A stretch of 64,000 bases of DNA, taken from Stenocarpella maydis (lineage: Eukaryota; Ascomycota; Sordariomycetes; Diaporthales; Diaporthaceae). Within the stretch, counting starts at the first letter, position 1. Every line of letters starts with the position of its first letter. The position numbers were made by a program, and so were the translations under genes. The stretch spans positions 1 through 64,000 of the forward strand of contig NQMI01000063.1 of NCBI GenBank assembly GCA_002270565.1, given 5' to 3'. This document shows, piece by piece, positions 1 through 10,798 of the stretch. The notes under the pieces are model-generated. The model did no database searches. It was not told the DNA's origin and saw only the letters and a program-made list of their open reading frames with translations.

Positions 1-95
1 CCCCCCAAGTGGCTTGCGGGATGTTCCTGTACCGCAGCAACAAAGTGCAACGCTCAGAACGTTCACAGAAGCTGCCAAGAATCAAACACTCCAAG

Positions 96-742
96 ATGTT
101 CGGCTCGTCATTCTTGCGAGCAACGCGGGACTTGCTCGTGGCACATGCTCTGGTCGGAGGCATCGTTGCCATCCCAACCATCCCTCCGGCTGCAGATTGT
201 ATAAACCCGGGCGTCACCTGCAATACCCATCTCCCCTGGCCCTCTTACCTTCCCGGCTGGGGCACGCTGACCGTCTACCGCGACTTACTCGCCGCGGAGT
301 ACGGGGAGAACGACATGGGCTTGCTCAGACAGCTCGGCGTCTGGGAGGCCTTGCCCCGTGTCTACAGTATCAGCCGTCTGGGAAACGGCACCTGTGACGA
401 CCTCCACGGCTTCCCGCGCACCAGCGCTGTTAATGGCACGCTCTGCCTCCCCGACGGCGTCGAGTACGGCTCCGTGGTCAAGAACCTTACAGGCCTGGAC
501 TCTCCAGGGCCGGATGTTGAGAATGCCTACTGTGGCTGCTTTTGCAAGTGCGAGCTAGGCTGTATTGGTAAGCCTTTTGCTTGTCTCTTTTGGGTGCGGA
601 TGTCTCTGATCCAGTCATAAAATAGCCTCATTGTTTCTCTGGCCCTTTTGTGGTAAGTTCAACCTGATCTAATACCAGCAACACTATTTTGGAGGCTAAC
701 GGCAATTTACCAGTGGCTGGCTGTACTGCTTGTCCCGACTGA
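96..742 (+). CDS. Small secreted cysteine-rich protein, function unknown
   Basis: Two exons, 96-567 and 714-742, give about 166 residues. I chose the ATG at 96 because it places a hydrophobic stretch (LLVAHALVGGIVAIP) near the N-terminus, as in a signal peptide; an in-frame ATG lies at 21. The intron has a GTAAGC donor, a GCTAAC branch site and a TTACCAG acceptor. The mature part has about 11 cysteines. Five sit in a tight cluster (YCGCFCKCELGC) and exon 2 adds VAGCTACPD, so the cysteine-rich tail spans the splice. There are several N-glycosylation sequons (NGT, NLT). I recognise no family. Size, secretion signal and cysteine content fit a secreted effector-like or cell-wall-associated protein, but that is inference. 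The gene starts 95 bases from the window edge, so its promoter is mostly unseen. Confidence 0.55.
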
Positions 743-1561
743 TGAGCTCTGTTGACCGCATGACATTGAAAGGCGGTTAGGCAAGCCCATTCCGCCCCCT
801 TTTAATGCCTAGATAGGTACCATGGCAATCCCTAGCCGGCTCATTAACACGGGCTTCTACAGGTGTCTAGCAGCTGAGGAAATGCCTTCCGACCGTCACA
901 TCTCGCGGCAGGACTTTCGAATTGTGTCCATTTCGGGGAATCATTCGAACAAAACTACAGGGCTTACTGGGGGAATCGTTACTTCTGAGGGATCAGGGCG
1001 CATACATGATCAGCTGGAAAGTGTAGGATTGCGGTGGATTAATCTAATTTCTCCTCATGGCTCCGTACCAGCGGTGGCACTGCTGGGCAACTAATCGATA
1101 CCTTTGCCTTGCTTATGTTGAAAATGGATATGCTTCCTCAACTCAGTCCACCACGCCGCATTGCAATAGGACAACTCTTGATGGACGACTACATGATGAT
1201 ATGTAACCTCGTTTGTAGTAAACGCTTGGATCTCGAAGCCAGCTGATCTATTCTCACTTTTTGGTCTTGCCATGGGCAAATATTTCGTCTCACTTCGATA
1301 CCCCTAGACGTTCTCACCAGCAGAACTGTCAGATCAAATCTATATCTACAAGCACTTGAAAGAGGGTTACTGTACTCATTCCCCTTCTATATGGACACGC
1401 TGTAAACTAAATAACCATGCACTTCCAATGGTTTATCAACAGGTATCGTAATTCTGCATCAAGCCCGCAAAATATATGCAACAACCTTGGGAAGCTATTA
1501 ACTTGGCATGATGTATATTGAAGGCCCCTCTCTACTCACGAGCCTCGGACTGGGGCCCAGT
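743..1561. other. Spacer, no supported gene
   Basis: About 0.8 kb between the secreted-protein gene and the 3' end of the F-box/SDR gene. Short open frames (for example 822-1094) lack domains, conserved composition or splice partners. It probably holds the 3' UTRs of both flanking genes. Confidence 0.5.
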
Positions 1562-4462
1562 TCAGCCGCGACCCAAGCGCGTATCGACGCGGACGGCACC
1601 ATAGTGCTTCAAGAAGCGGCCCCAAATAGGCCCCATCTTGACCTTCTCCCTGTCCACTCCCTGGTTCCCCTCGCCAATGGCAATAGGCCACAGGACCCTT
1701 CCAGCCCCATCCTCCCAGCTGAGCGGCCTCTCGCCGCCGTAGGCATCTTCGAACTCAGGCGCAGCGCTCATGTACCCCGGGTCGGCTGTGTTCATGCAGA
1801 CCCTGTACTTCTGCCACGCCGTAGAGGCCTCAGTCTCGGTGATCATGTTAAGACCTGCCTTGGACATGTTGGTGTGGACGTGTCTGCCACTCTTGGCACT
1901 GTGCTTGGTTTGGGCTTCGAAGAGGCCCTCGCGGGAGGACACGTTGACGACGTGCCCGGTTTTTCCATGGGGGGCGTTGCCATGATTGCGGTGATCCATG
2001 AGCGGCAGCAGTTCGCGGATGAGGATGAGTGGCACGAAGGTGTTGATACTGTGGGCAGTGATTACATCTTCGTATGGGATGTCCAGCAATGACTGCACCC
2101 ACGAAGACGGCTCTGGTCGTTTGATAATTGCGCTGGCGCAGCTGCCCTCTTCCCCAGACTTCTGCCCTAGGGTCAAATTTCCGATGCCCAAGGTCGCCGA
2201 GCTCTCATCCTTCTCAGGAACCTCCAGCGTCGGGTCATTTCCACGCCTGTTATCCTCGGGCTTGGCACCTTTCAGGGAATTATTTGCTGATGCTCCCCTC
2301 CAGACCTTTGCTTCGTAGTTGCCCTCAGTCAGCATTAGTATCGCTGTGGCTTTCAGAGAAGCCTCACGAGTGACTGCTTTCTCTTCCATCTCCACACTGT
2401 CGGTCAAGGTCTGCGCGGCGTTGTTGATCAGGATATCCAAGCCTTTTCCCCATTCATGAAGAATGGATTTCGCCAGGCCAACCAACGAAAATGCATCGCT
2501 AGCGGTGCGGAAGTCAGCTCCCACAACCCTGAGGCGATCCATCCACTCTGCGGAATCCGCCTCTTCCTGGTATCGAGAGACAGCATCTCTGGGATACCGT
2601 GTTGAGGCGATGACAGAAGCACCGCAGCGAAGTAGTCGAAGCACCACATGGTATCCCAAGTTGACCCGAGAGCCCGTGACGAGGGCTGTCCTGCCCTTGA
2701 GCTTGAGATTATGGGGCAGGGAGGCGCTAGAGCCTGCGAGGTTGAACTCGCCGCAGGGCTCACACATCGCGGAGAATATCCCGTGTGGCTTATCGATGCG
2801 CAGACGGCAGATGTAGCAGGCTTTCTGCACGCACTTTCTGGACATGTCCGCCGACTTGGCTGCGACGTACTCCCTGGTGGCCGCATCGATCCCAGACTGG
2901 TCAGGGAAAGCGTCGCATGCTAGTATCTTTCCGTCCTCATGTCCTGGCACCTTTGGAGCTTCAGCGAGGTGACGCTTGAGCTTCTGCACCCCGTCTTCCC
3001 AGTAGATCTTCCTGAGCTCCTCGTCCGCCAGTTCCGGCCACATGTGTAAAGCCACTCCACGGGTCTGCAACGACGAATAAGGTGGCATGTACAGCGCAGT
3101 CAAGCTGGGGAAGACAGCCCTGGTACAGAAATCATCCTTCGAGATTTGGAAGTCCGCCAGGAGCTGCTTTGCAATAACTCCTGGGTCCTCGGCCTCGATG
3201 AATTGGCGGTAGTCTGCAGGTTCCAGCAGGGGCTTGGGAACATTCGGCTCCCATCGAATATGAGAAGAAGCCCAGCTGACACACCGCAAAAAAGAATCCA
3301 ACCACCTCAACTCCGCCACTGGGACTGCGTCGGCCCGTCTGTCCTGAACGTGTACGGCGTGACGCACTTGCATTGTCTTCCTGTCTCGGACGCATCGACT
3401 CTCGTTCCCCAACTCCCCGTCGTGTCCGCTTATGTACCACAAGCCCTCAACCGCCCGCCTTGCATGCTCGAGTAGTTCTGCCGGAAAAGGCGAGGCTCTG
3501 CTCGTAGTGAAGATTTGCAGTGCCTTATCCGTGGGTATCAGGGCTGGATGGGAGTAGCGGAAGCGATACCAGTCCATGGATCCGCTGGTCCTGCGGACTT
3601 GGCGCCGCAGGGGCATTTTAGAAAGTATTCTTTGGGCGTCAATGCGTAGATTCTGGCCAATATGTTGCATGTTGTCTCTTGGGGCTGGCTCTTGCGGCCC
3701 GAGAGGCATCTTGAGCCATCTGGAGTTGCAATCATAGAGCGTAGCGAGCCTGAGCAGCTGCTCGGACTTGACTTGATTGAGACGATCGAATGCACGTATG
3801 AAATACGGGAGGAAGGCCTGAAGCTGTCCTGCGTCCCAAGCATGGGCGTAGCCGTGAAGCATTGAGGACGTGCATGGTTGTTCGTAAGATGTAGCGTCTT
3901 CTAGGGGGGAAGGGTCGGGAAGCTCTCCGGGGTCATAAGCGTCGATCGCCGTCAAGACCTCAGACGGGATGAAGGGGCAAATGGCGGCCAAAAGCGCCCT
4001 GGTCAATCCTGGTTTGTGCTCATCGTGCTGGCCGGGAATACGCAAGATCTGTGTGAACGCCTCCGTGAAAGTTACCTCTAGTGACCTGACCGTTAAAGGG
4101 CCAAAATCAGGTCCATGCGCACGCGCAAGCTCCTCGGGGCAGAGGTCCAGGTTCGGGTTGTCGAGAAAAGGTACCTGTCGCACATTCTGACGGCCCCATG
4201 CAAGTGCGAGCCGGCAGAGAGAGGACCAGATACGCTGCGGCCGGTTGTCGCCGGTGTTAAAAAGGGACTTCCAGGACAGACTATCTGCAAGAATGCCTCT
4301 CAGCCGGGCCTCGGACGAGATGGCCGAGGGCGTGATTGCGAGCTGGAGAACGCGGCGTAAGCTGAGAACCCTGAGAACTGGTTCGACAAGCTCGACGGGC
4401 AAGTCGGCCAGGCGAGCTGCAATCCGAATGATTCGCTGTGGGAGAAACGGCGGTGGGTCCAT
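1562..4462 (-). CDS. F-box-like / zinc-motif / short-chain dehydrogenase fusion protein
   Basis: One uninterrupted frame of 966 codons starting at an ATG at 4462. Residues about 18-45 (LADLPVELVEPVLRVLSL) resemble an F-box, followed by about 500 residues of helical sequence. Near residue 570 a C-x2-C...C-x2-C pair (CYIC, CEPC) could bind zinc. From about residue 590 a Rossmann-fold SDR begins: the glycine motif TGSRVNLG, NNAA after strand 4 (ILINNAAQ), and VVNVSS. At the place of the catalytic YxxxK the sequence is HTNMSKAG: lysine is kept but tyrosine is replaced by threonine. Proteins with an HTNM(A/S)KA form are known among divergent SDRs, so catalysis may be altered or absent. An insert rich in charged residues separates the NNAA and VVNVSS parts. 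Possible roles are a ubiquitin-ligase adaptor with an SDR-fold sensor domain, or an unusual oxidoreductase; neither is shown. Confidence 0.75.
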   Translation of the reverse strand: MDPPPFLPQRIIRIAARLADLPVELVEPVLRVLSLRRVLQLAITPSAISSEARLRGILADSLSWKSLFNTGDNRPQRIWSSLCRLALAWGRQNVRQVPFLDNPNLDLCPEELARAHGPDFGPLTVRSLEVTFTEAFTQILRIPGQHDEHKPGLTRALLAAICPFIPSEVLTAIDAYDPGELPDPSPLEDATSYEQPCTSSMLHGYAHAWDAGQLQAFLPYFIRAFDRLNQVKSEQLLRLATLYDCNSRWLKMPLGPQEPAPRDNMQHIGQNLRIDAQRILSKMPLRRQVRRTSGSMDWYRFRYSHPALIPTDKALQIFTTSRASPFPAELLEHARRAVEGLWYISGHDGELGNESRCVRDRKTMQVRHAVHVQDRRADAVPVAELRWLDSFLRCVSWASSHIRWEPNVPKPLLEPADYRQFIEAEDPGVIAKQLLADFQISKDDFCTRAVFPSLTALYMPPYSSLQTRGVALHMWPELADEELRKIYWEDGVQKLKRHLAEAPKVPGHEDGKILACDAFPDQSGIDAATREYVAAKSADMSRKCVQKACYICRLRIDKPHGIFSAMCEPCGEFNLAGSSASLPHNLKLKGRTALVTGSRVNLGYHVVLRLLRCGASVIASTRYPRDAVSRYQEEADSAEWMDRLRVVGADFRTASDAFSLVGLAKSILHEWGKGLDILINNAAQTLTDSVEMEEKAVTREASLKATAILMLTEGNYEAKVWRGASANNSLKGAKPEDNRRGNDPTLEVPEKDESSATLGIGNLTLGQKSGEEGSCASAIIKRPEPSSWVQSLLDIPYEDVITAHSINTFVPLILIRELLPLMDHRNHGNAPHGKTGHVVNVSSREGLFEAQTKHSAKSGRHVHTNMSKAGLNMITETEASTAWQKYRVCMNTADPGYMSAAPEFEDAYGGERPLSWEDGAGRVLWPIAIGEGNQGVDREKVKMGPIWGRFLKHYGAVRVDTRLGRG

Positions 4463-5485
4463 GACCGGCGGAGTTCAGCTGCAAAATAGAGTCAATGTCC
4501 GTTATGACATCTGCAGGCGCAGGCCGGGGCTCTAATGCTCACCACCAAGGTGTGATAGTTGCTTGGCTGCTTGGGTGTCGCTGGCTGGTCTTGGTTGACA
4601 CACTCCGGCCTCAATTCCGGGCAGACCGTGTCTGTTCACAGGTAAGAGTGAGCAAGCAGGACAGGCAGCCATTGGTATCTGCAGAAGCATCTGGGTTTAT
4701 GTGTGTTGCAAGCGGCCTGTGGCCCAGTCACTAAACCGTTGTCTGCCTAAACCAATGCGCAATTGAGCAGCGCTCTCCGCTCACCGACCATTCCCTGCTG
4801 TATGGCTATGGTTCAGAGCCCAGGCAGCATGCGAGGCCGGGTATACGAGTGGGCCTGCTACTTCCCTACCCATCTAGGAAGCCAGCCAACTCTCTTCCTG
4901 CTGTTCTCGGGACAGCATCACGGCTGCGGACTCGCTGGATGGCATTCGGTATGACTCAATGACCTGTTCGTACAGCTCCTCATAATTCAATGCGGTGCTT
5001 GGCCCAATGGCCAAGTTTCTCTCCCCAAGCCTTAACCAGTAGAACAAAAGCGAATGGCGATACCTCGCAGAGACACCTCCTGCTGAGGGTGACAAACTTG
5101 TTGATAAACGTCCTTAACCCTTCGAGGCGGGATCCCGTTTTATAGATGCAGCCAGTGTCAGAAGAGGACAAGGATGCGGAGAACTATGCCATGTAAGAGG
5201 CACTACCTGAAGAGTCGAGGCGGGGAGTCGAGGCACGCCATCCAATGCAGGAATGAGAGTCCCTTCCATCACCAAACCTATCCGAGGAGACTCCTCGCTG
5301 CTCCTCGCTTTGTCAATCATCCAGTGCGCGGTATCACAGCAACCTTGGGTCCAGCCTCGGCAACTGTCCGAGCGAAGTTGAGGAGGGGAACCAAAAGCTC
5401 TTCCCAGAATAACCCAAGGGACCGCAAGGCACTGAAACTGTTGGCCTGGAACCCCCTACCAAGTCCCTCTGCCGCTCGCCCAAGC
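4463..5485. other. Spacer, no supported gene
   Basis: About 1 kb upstream of the F-box/SDR gene and downstream of the next minus-strand gene. A 73-residue minus frame at 4874-5095 reads rather protein-like (LAIGPSTALNYEELYEQVIE) but has no clear exon partner, so I do not call it. Confidence 0.4.
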
Positions 5486-6392
5486 TCATTTCGGCCGTAG
5501 AGGCAAGCTCCCGAAAGCTCTGTCCAGCTGTGCTCCCTGGTCGTCGGGGGCGGCCATCTCACTCAGCTCACCCGGCCCCGCGTGCTGCGCGGCGAGGCTC
5601 ACCCCCCTCAGCTGGTCACTCGCACTGGCCCCCGCAGCGTCGCCCGTCAGGAGGTCCTTGGCATCCTCCCCGTTGCCGGCGCTGGCGCCGGTCCTCTCCG
5701 GCTCCAACAGCCTCGCGTCGCTGTCCAGCCAGCCAGGGGCGACCCTCCGCTTCTCGGCCAGCTCCCTCGCCTTGATCCTTTCGTCCAGCTCCCGAAGCTC
5801 CTGCTCCGCGTCGCCCTGCAGCTTGGTAAGGTGCGCCTGTAGGGCCCGGCAGCTCGCGATGATGTCGTCCGGGTGCGCGGCGTGGCCGGACTGCGAGACG
5901 ACGTAGCGCGGCTTCTCGCTTGAGTCTGTGTCGGTGGCGGATGTGACGCCAGTGGCTGACGGGGGGAGCGTAGATGGCATGGCCTTGTAAGTGTAGGGGA
6001 GGGTGATGGATGTGGGCAGATTGGTGAAGGGGGAAACTGTCAGAGGCACCTGGGCCAGGAGCGGGTGAGTTCCTAGGACACGTAAGTATGTACTACAACG
6101 AGCGAACGATGAGACTTGTCCACTTACGGTTGTCATGCATGTTGACAAGCAGTCTTCCCTTGATATGCGGCCTTGAAGCTGGATTGAGGGTGAGCTTGCG
6201 GGCGATTTCTTGGAATGTTTGGACAAGACCAATTCCTCGATGATGACGTGACAGCAATATCAGGACAGATGGATGAGGTGAGAGTACACGATGATGGCAT
6301 TGGGTGTTGAAGACGTCGAGTGCTTTGTAACACTGGGTGTCACAAGCCCAGTGAGACTCCCTGAAGGCCCCCCCCCCAGGCAGCCACCTAGG
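5486..6392 (-). CDS. Unidentified protein with C-terminal coiled-coil; start unresolved
   Basis: Two exons on the minus strand. The downstream one is 6072-5486; the upstream one ends at 6128 with a GTAAGT donor, and the 55-nt intron ends in CCTAG. The join reads LLVNMHDN-R-THPLLAQVPL in frame. The upstream exon reads HHRGIGLVQTFQEIARKL and is open back to a TAG at about 6393, but has no ATG before that stop. An ATG at 6400 lies one base out of frame, separated by a run of ten C (plus strand) at about 6368-6377. One extra base there would restore it. So either the start lies in an unseen 5' exon, or the homopolymer is a sequencing error or real frameshift. The C-terminal third is charged and helical (ELRELDERIKARELAEKRR). 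I do not recognise the family. It shares a short divergent upstream region with pICln. Confidence 0.5.
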
Positions 6393-6570
6393 CTAGGCAT
6401 GTAGTATAAGCAGCGCCTGGGCGCCCGGGCGGGACTTGCGTCTTATCGGAGCTCCCCTCTATGTCCCCCCCCCCCAAAAAAAGTTGCCTGGGTCGCGAAG
6501 AAACCCAAGCTCCCCCAGGCTGCACATTCTCCTTCCAGCCATCAACTCGAGCCGCGCAAGACCATCTGAG

Positions 6571-7555
6571 ATGCTGCCCACCACAATTCGCGCGCTGCCC
6601 TCACTGGGCGACTTCACACCCCTCTCAGAGTACAAATCCACGACTCCAGAGACTTTTCACGGCGGAAAGCCCGTCCTCCACTACCACGCGACCGGCGCGA
6701 AAGCATGGTTGTCAAAGGACCAACAGAGCACACTGCCCATCTTCCCTGCCGACTCCCCCGTGTCCGGAGGAGACTCGGGCGAGATCGTCTCGCAAGATGA
6801 CGTTGAGCTCTTTGTAAACTCACAGTAGGACCTGCTACGCCCAGGCGATCACCACCTTAGCTTTCTGACTGCCTCCTAGGACCTTTACCCTCTTCAACCA
6901 CAAGTCTGGCTCTGGCGTGCAAATACCATACCCCTCGATAGCGCTACATGCTATGCAGCATAGCGCCGAGCTCGCCCCTACCGGCAATGGAAATACCGAG
7001 AGCGAACCGGCCAAAGCCCCATGCATCCTCCTGCAACTGGACCTCTCCGACGGCGGCGCAGACGACGAGACCTTTGACACCGTGCAACTCACCATTGTCC
7101 CGCCGGCCGAGTCCACAGATCTCTCCTCTCCCGCAGAGGCAGGCTCAAGCCCGAGGTCCGAGCAGGAGAAGCTATTCGACGCCATAACCGCCTGCCAGAA
7201 CCTCCACCCCGACCCGGAGGAGGACGAGGAGGAGGAGGACGACGGGGAGGACTACACAGACAGAATCATCTTCGAGAGCAACGTGGATGCCAGCGGTGAG
7301 GCCATCGAGGGCCTCCCAGGAGCGTTCAGGGGCAGCGCGAGCGGCGGACTGCCGCCTCCCATGCCCGGCAGCAGCGGGTGGATCACGGCGGAGAATGTTA
7401 ATGAGTACTTTGACGAGGACGGGAACTGGATCGGCAATAGTGGTGCGAATGGGGATGTGGAGGGGGAGGAGCTTGGGGGTGGTGCGGGCACGGTCAGGAG
7501 TCGCAATCACGACGGCGTGGACGAGGGCGAGAACAAGCGTCCGCGGACAGAGTGA
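6571..7555 (+). CDS. pICln-like methylosome subunit (Lot5/ICln family)
   Basis: Exons 6571-6824 and 6880-7555 give 309 residues. The 55-nt intron begins GTAGGA and ends CCTCCTAG; the join reads VNSQTFTLFNHKSGSG. pICln is known in other eukaryotes as the methylosome subunit that hands Sm proteins to the PRMT5 arginine methyltransferase and chaperones snRNP assembly. The N-terminal half has the family's PH-like pattern: TGAKAWLS, an ELFVNS strand, and LFNHKSGSGVQIPYPSIALHA. The second half is very acidic (EEDEEEEDDGED) and ends in a basic KRPR patch, as in known pICln proteins. The fungal copy carries a longer glycine-rich tail. It is transcribed away from the unidentified gene at 5.5-6.4 kb, with only about 170 bp between them. 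Confidence 0.75.
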
Positions 7556-8819
7556 TGCACAATACCGTCGGGGCGATCCTGTCATCCTTACAACCGATAT
7601 TTCAAATAGCGGTTACCTCGATCGTCAATTAGGTGTCCTTTACGGTCACCCAGGACAAGGGCAGCGACCAGGGTGCATGCCCAGCCAACTGGAAGTGATC
7701 ATACCTTTCTCGTCGGCTTCGGTAAGGCCTCCCAGCTTATTTGTGGACCAGATCGGAGCTGACAGATTTTGTCAAGATATTTGAAACCACTCACTCGTAA
7801 TATTCCCGGGTGATGGTGACCAGGCGGCCGAGCCCTCGAATAGCTGAAGTCTCCGAATTGGAGGGCCTGCCCGGGACATTAGGAGACCGATCTTTATGAG
7901 CATTTGCCGTCGAACCTCCGCCTCTAACTTTGATAAAGAACCACGTATCACCGAAATTCGCAAATTCTTCTGGTGCATTCTGCAGTGAACATCTCCAAGG
8001 GCGTTGCAGTATCTCCTACTTGTTCCACTAAGAATTACAGATTCGCACAACCATTGACTAACAGAGGCATCATTTTGAGTTCCTTCCGCTCATGTCGCGT
8101 CCAACGCTAGATGTTCCGTCCCGTTCTCTTATCGAGGCGTCCTCAACGCTGGGAGCCTGGTCGCTTCCAGTTTCCCTTCCCGATGGTGCGGCCAGGGGAT
8201 CCTCAGCGGGGGTGTTTTGATCTGAGGCTGGAGAGACGTCTGAGGCAGGCTACAAGAAGCTGCGGACCACAGGCAGCCGGAGGTCTTCGAGCTCGTTCAC
8301 AGCACCAAGGATTCCATAGGTGATCTCATATGTAGACATACTGGCAAGAGAAGAAATCCAGTCGAAAGGTGTGCCAGTGCCTGTTCCGCCGCACAGTGTA
8401 GTGACGACACGAGATAGGCGCCAAGATTTGATACTTACACTGACAGGTTCTCGGGAAGACACGTTGATCCGAGCCGAGCCGAGTTGAATTGTGTCGACGC
8501 AGGGATGATCAAGCATAATTTCAGCACATTCATGTATGTGCGGATGGGTATAACAAGTATTTCGCCAGTACTTTTCTGGGGCTTGGCCGGGATGGGCTCA
8601 TTCATCCAGAGTGGCCTGTGTCAGATGTATCAGGGTCTTTAGCCATCGAAAGGTCTTTGCCGTTTGCGCGTTTAATGACAGCTATCCAGCATTGTCGACC
8701 CAACTCCTAAACACCCTGCCTTGCCTTTATAACACGAAAGAGAAAATGGAACTGTGCTGACACCAATGAGTCACAGTGTACGCTCGGAAATCAGAATGCT
8801 AATGGCTGCCAAATAGAAA
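7556..8819. other. Spacer with one doubtful small spliced frame
   Basis: About 1.26 kb between pICln and the 3' end of the kinesin gene. On the minus strand near 8440 there is a good GTAAGTAT donor and a GGAACAG acceptor near 8387 that could splice a small frame (roughly 8604-8330). No frame across the junction is convincingly conserved. I otherwise see nothing. Confidence 0.35.
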
Positions 8820-10798
8820 TCAGACGTTCTCCCGCTCCTCCAGGGTTGCCCTTGCGCCATCGTCTTCTCCGACCCATCTTCCCTTATCGTCTCCAATCTT
8901 GCGTCTGAATAAGCCTAAATCTTTGAGTAATGCCTGCATATGCTCCTGCATCTCGTTGTGTCGCTCCTCGTTGTCATCCGAGTTGTACGCCTCGTCCTCA
9001 TCGCTGTCCTCGTAGAACGTTTCGTCACCTTCAGGCGCTTCGTCGGCCTCCTCGCCACCTTCGAAGTTCTGCCCTTCTAGTGGATGGTCCGGTGACCCAG
9101 GCCGCCTGCTGATTGTGACCGGCGGGATGGGATTCTTCAGGCTTTCCAACGCAAGCTTCAAGTGCAGTCTGAGTGCTTCATTCTCAGTCTGCAGAGACCG
9201 GATTTTGGTCTCATACACCTGACCCCTCTCTTCCATCATACGCTGCATGCTGCCTACACGGTCCTGGTACTCTTCCAGACGTTCCTCTTGCTCCTTTGCG
9301 TTCTTCTCCCTCGACCGGCTCTCAGAAACCGAAAGCTGCAGGGAGCGAATCTCCTCCGCCATGGCCGCGATCTGCGCGTCTCTTTCTGCACTAGAAATGT
9401 GGTCTTGATTGACCACTGCGCGCGTGCGAATCCTCTTGGCCTGGTCTGCATATCGCAGTGTGGACAGAGTCTCCTCGTAGTCGGATGGCGCGATGCAAGC
9501 AATCATGGCTGTCTTGGAGTTGCCACCTAAGGAATCCTTGAGGAGCCATGTGAGGATCGAGTCGCGGTAAGGAACAACCGCGTCCTTCCCACGACCACCC
9601 TTCCCAGAGCGCTGGGACTTGGGGTCCGCGAGTGCGGCGATGACGCGGCCGAGGGTGGTCAGGGACTTGTTGATATTGCTGCCCTCCCGAAGGCGCTGTC
9701 CAGTCGCCTCGGTCGCCTTGGCACGCTCGCTGCCGGCTAGATCGACTAGCCTGATGCGGCTGCTCCGTTCAGTGGTCTCGTCTGTCTCCACGTCGTGGTG
9801 GATCTGTTTCAACATGATGGTGAAGACGGCGTGGCTGCGGCTAGATGTGTCGTTCATCTTAGTTGATGCTGTCGTCCGGGAGTTGTCACCCCTCTTCATG
9901 TACCGCAGGATCTCATCAATGCTGCGGACCGGAACCTCTGTCAGGTCCTTGACGTAGGGGCCTTCTGTTGGCGACTCTCTGATCTTGAGATAATAGGGTG
10001 CTTGGTTTGGGATGACAGGAACGAGCAGGTCACGGACATGCTCATTGTATACCTCAAAGTAAGACACCCTCACGTTGTAGCTGATGTTTGGCGTTTCGTT
10101 TTGTGCAGCCTCGATGCGCTCGAAGAGATCTTGACAAGTCCTGGGAATGAGACCTGGGTGATCTGGCGTCCCCATCATGGTGTAGCTCTTGCCCGAGCCG
10201 GTCTGGCCATAAGCAAAGATGCAGGTGTGATAGCCTTCGAAGTTGTGGTCCAGGAACTCCTCGCCAAGGCTGTTGTAGACGTCCTCTTGCGTGGCATAGT
10301 GAGGGTCCTTGGCGTCATGGCTCCAAAATGAGCTGTCAAAGGTGAAGGTCCTCTCCTCTGTGATCTTGCGTGTCTTTGTGCGCTGATTTGCCGGGTCATG
10401 GTCATTAGGCACGAGCAAAGTTGTGGCCTGGTTGATGGGGTTCATGTCAATCAGACACTCGGCCCCGCGCTCTATTTCTAAACATGGCCGCAACGTTCAT
10501 TAGCAATTTGACCAGTCTCCCAGCACCGAGGAGGTGTAGGACGAGGGCCTGGGATACCTCGACGCAGAAACTCGCGGACGCGTACGACTACGCGCACATT
10601 TCCACCGTTGTCCATTCTGGCGTGCAGTGGCACTGTGCCATCACGAGATCGCAGCGACGGCGTGGAGGCCGATGAGCGGATGGTCCGCGGGTCGATTGCG
10701 GGGGACGGCATGAGGCGCGGTTCGAAGGAAATGCCGAGCAGTGTCCCTGAGATGTCGCCCACAACTTCACGATATCGCTGCCTTCTAGAGGAATGCAT
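8820..10798 (-). CDS. Short kinesin-3 (Nkin3-like) motor protein
   Basis: Exons 10798-10558 and 10477-8820 give 632 residues. A second in-frame ATG at 10711 would shorten the N-terminus by 29 residues. The 80-nt intron joins EFLRR to EIERGAECLIDM. The motor domain carries every hallmark: P-loop GQTGSGKS, switch I NDTSSRSH and switch II DLAGSE. The start GNVRVVVRVREFLRR and the following cysteine-containing segment are typical of kinesin-3 (Unc104/KIF1). After the motor comes a neck and coiled-coil (about residues 400-520) and an acidic C-terminus; then the protein stops. There is no FHA region of usual length and no PH domain. Neurospora has such a truncated kinesin-3, Nkin3, which moves organelles, and this looks like its orthologue. 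It should walk to microtubule plus ends. Confidence 0.85.

Noticed and set aside
1508..2092. 194-codon plus frame antisense to the SDR part
   Set aside because: It mirrors the strongly coding minus strand; composition fits an antisense shadow.
5174..5562. Overlapping frames on both strands near 5.2-5.5 kb
   Set aside because: Only chance openness in GC-rich DNA; no splice to the neighbouring gene was found.
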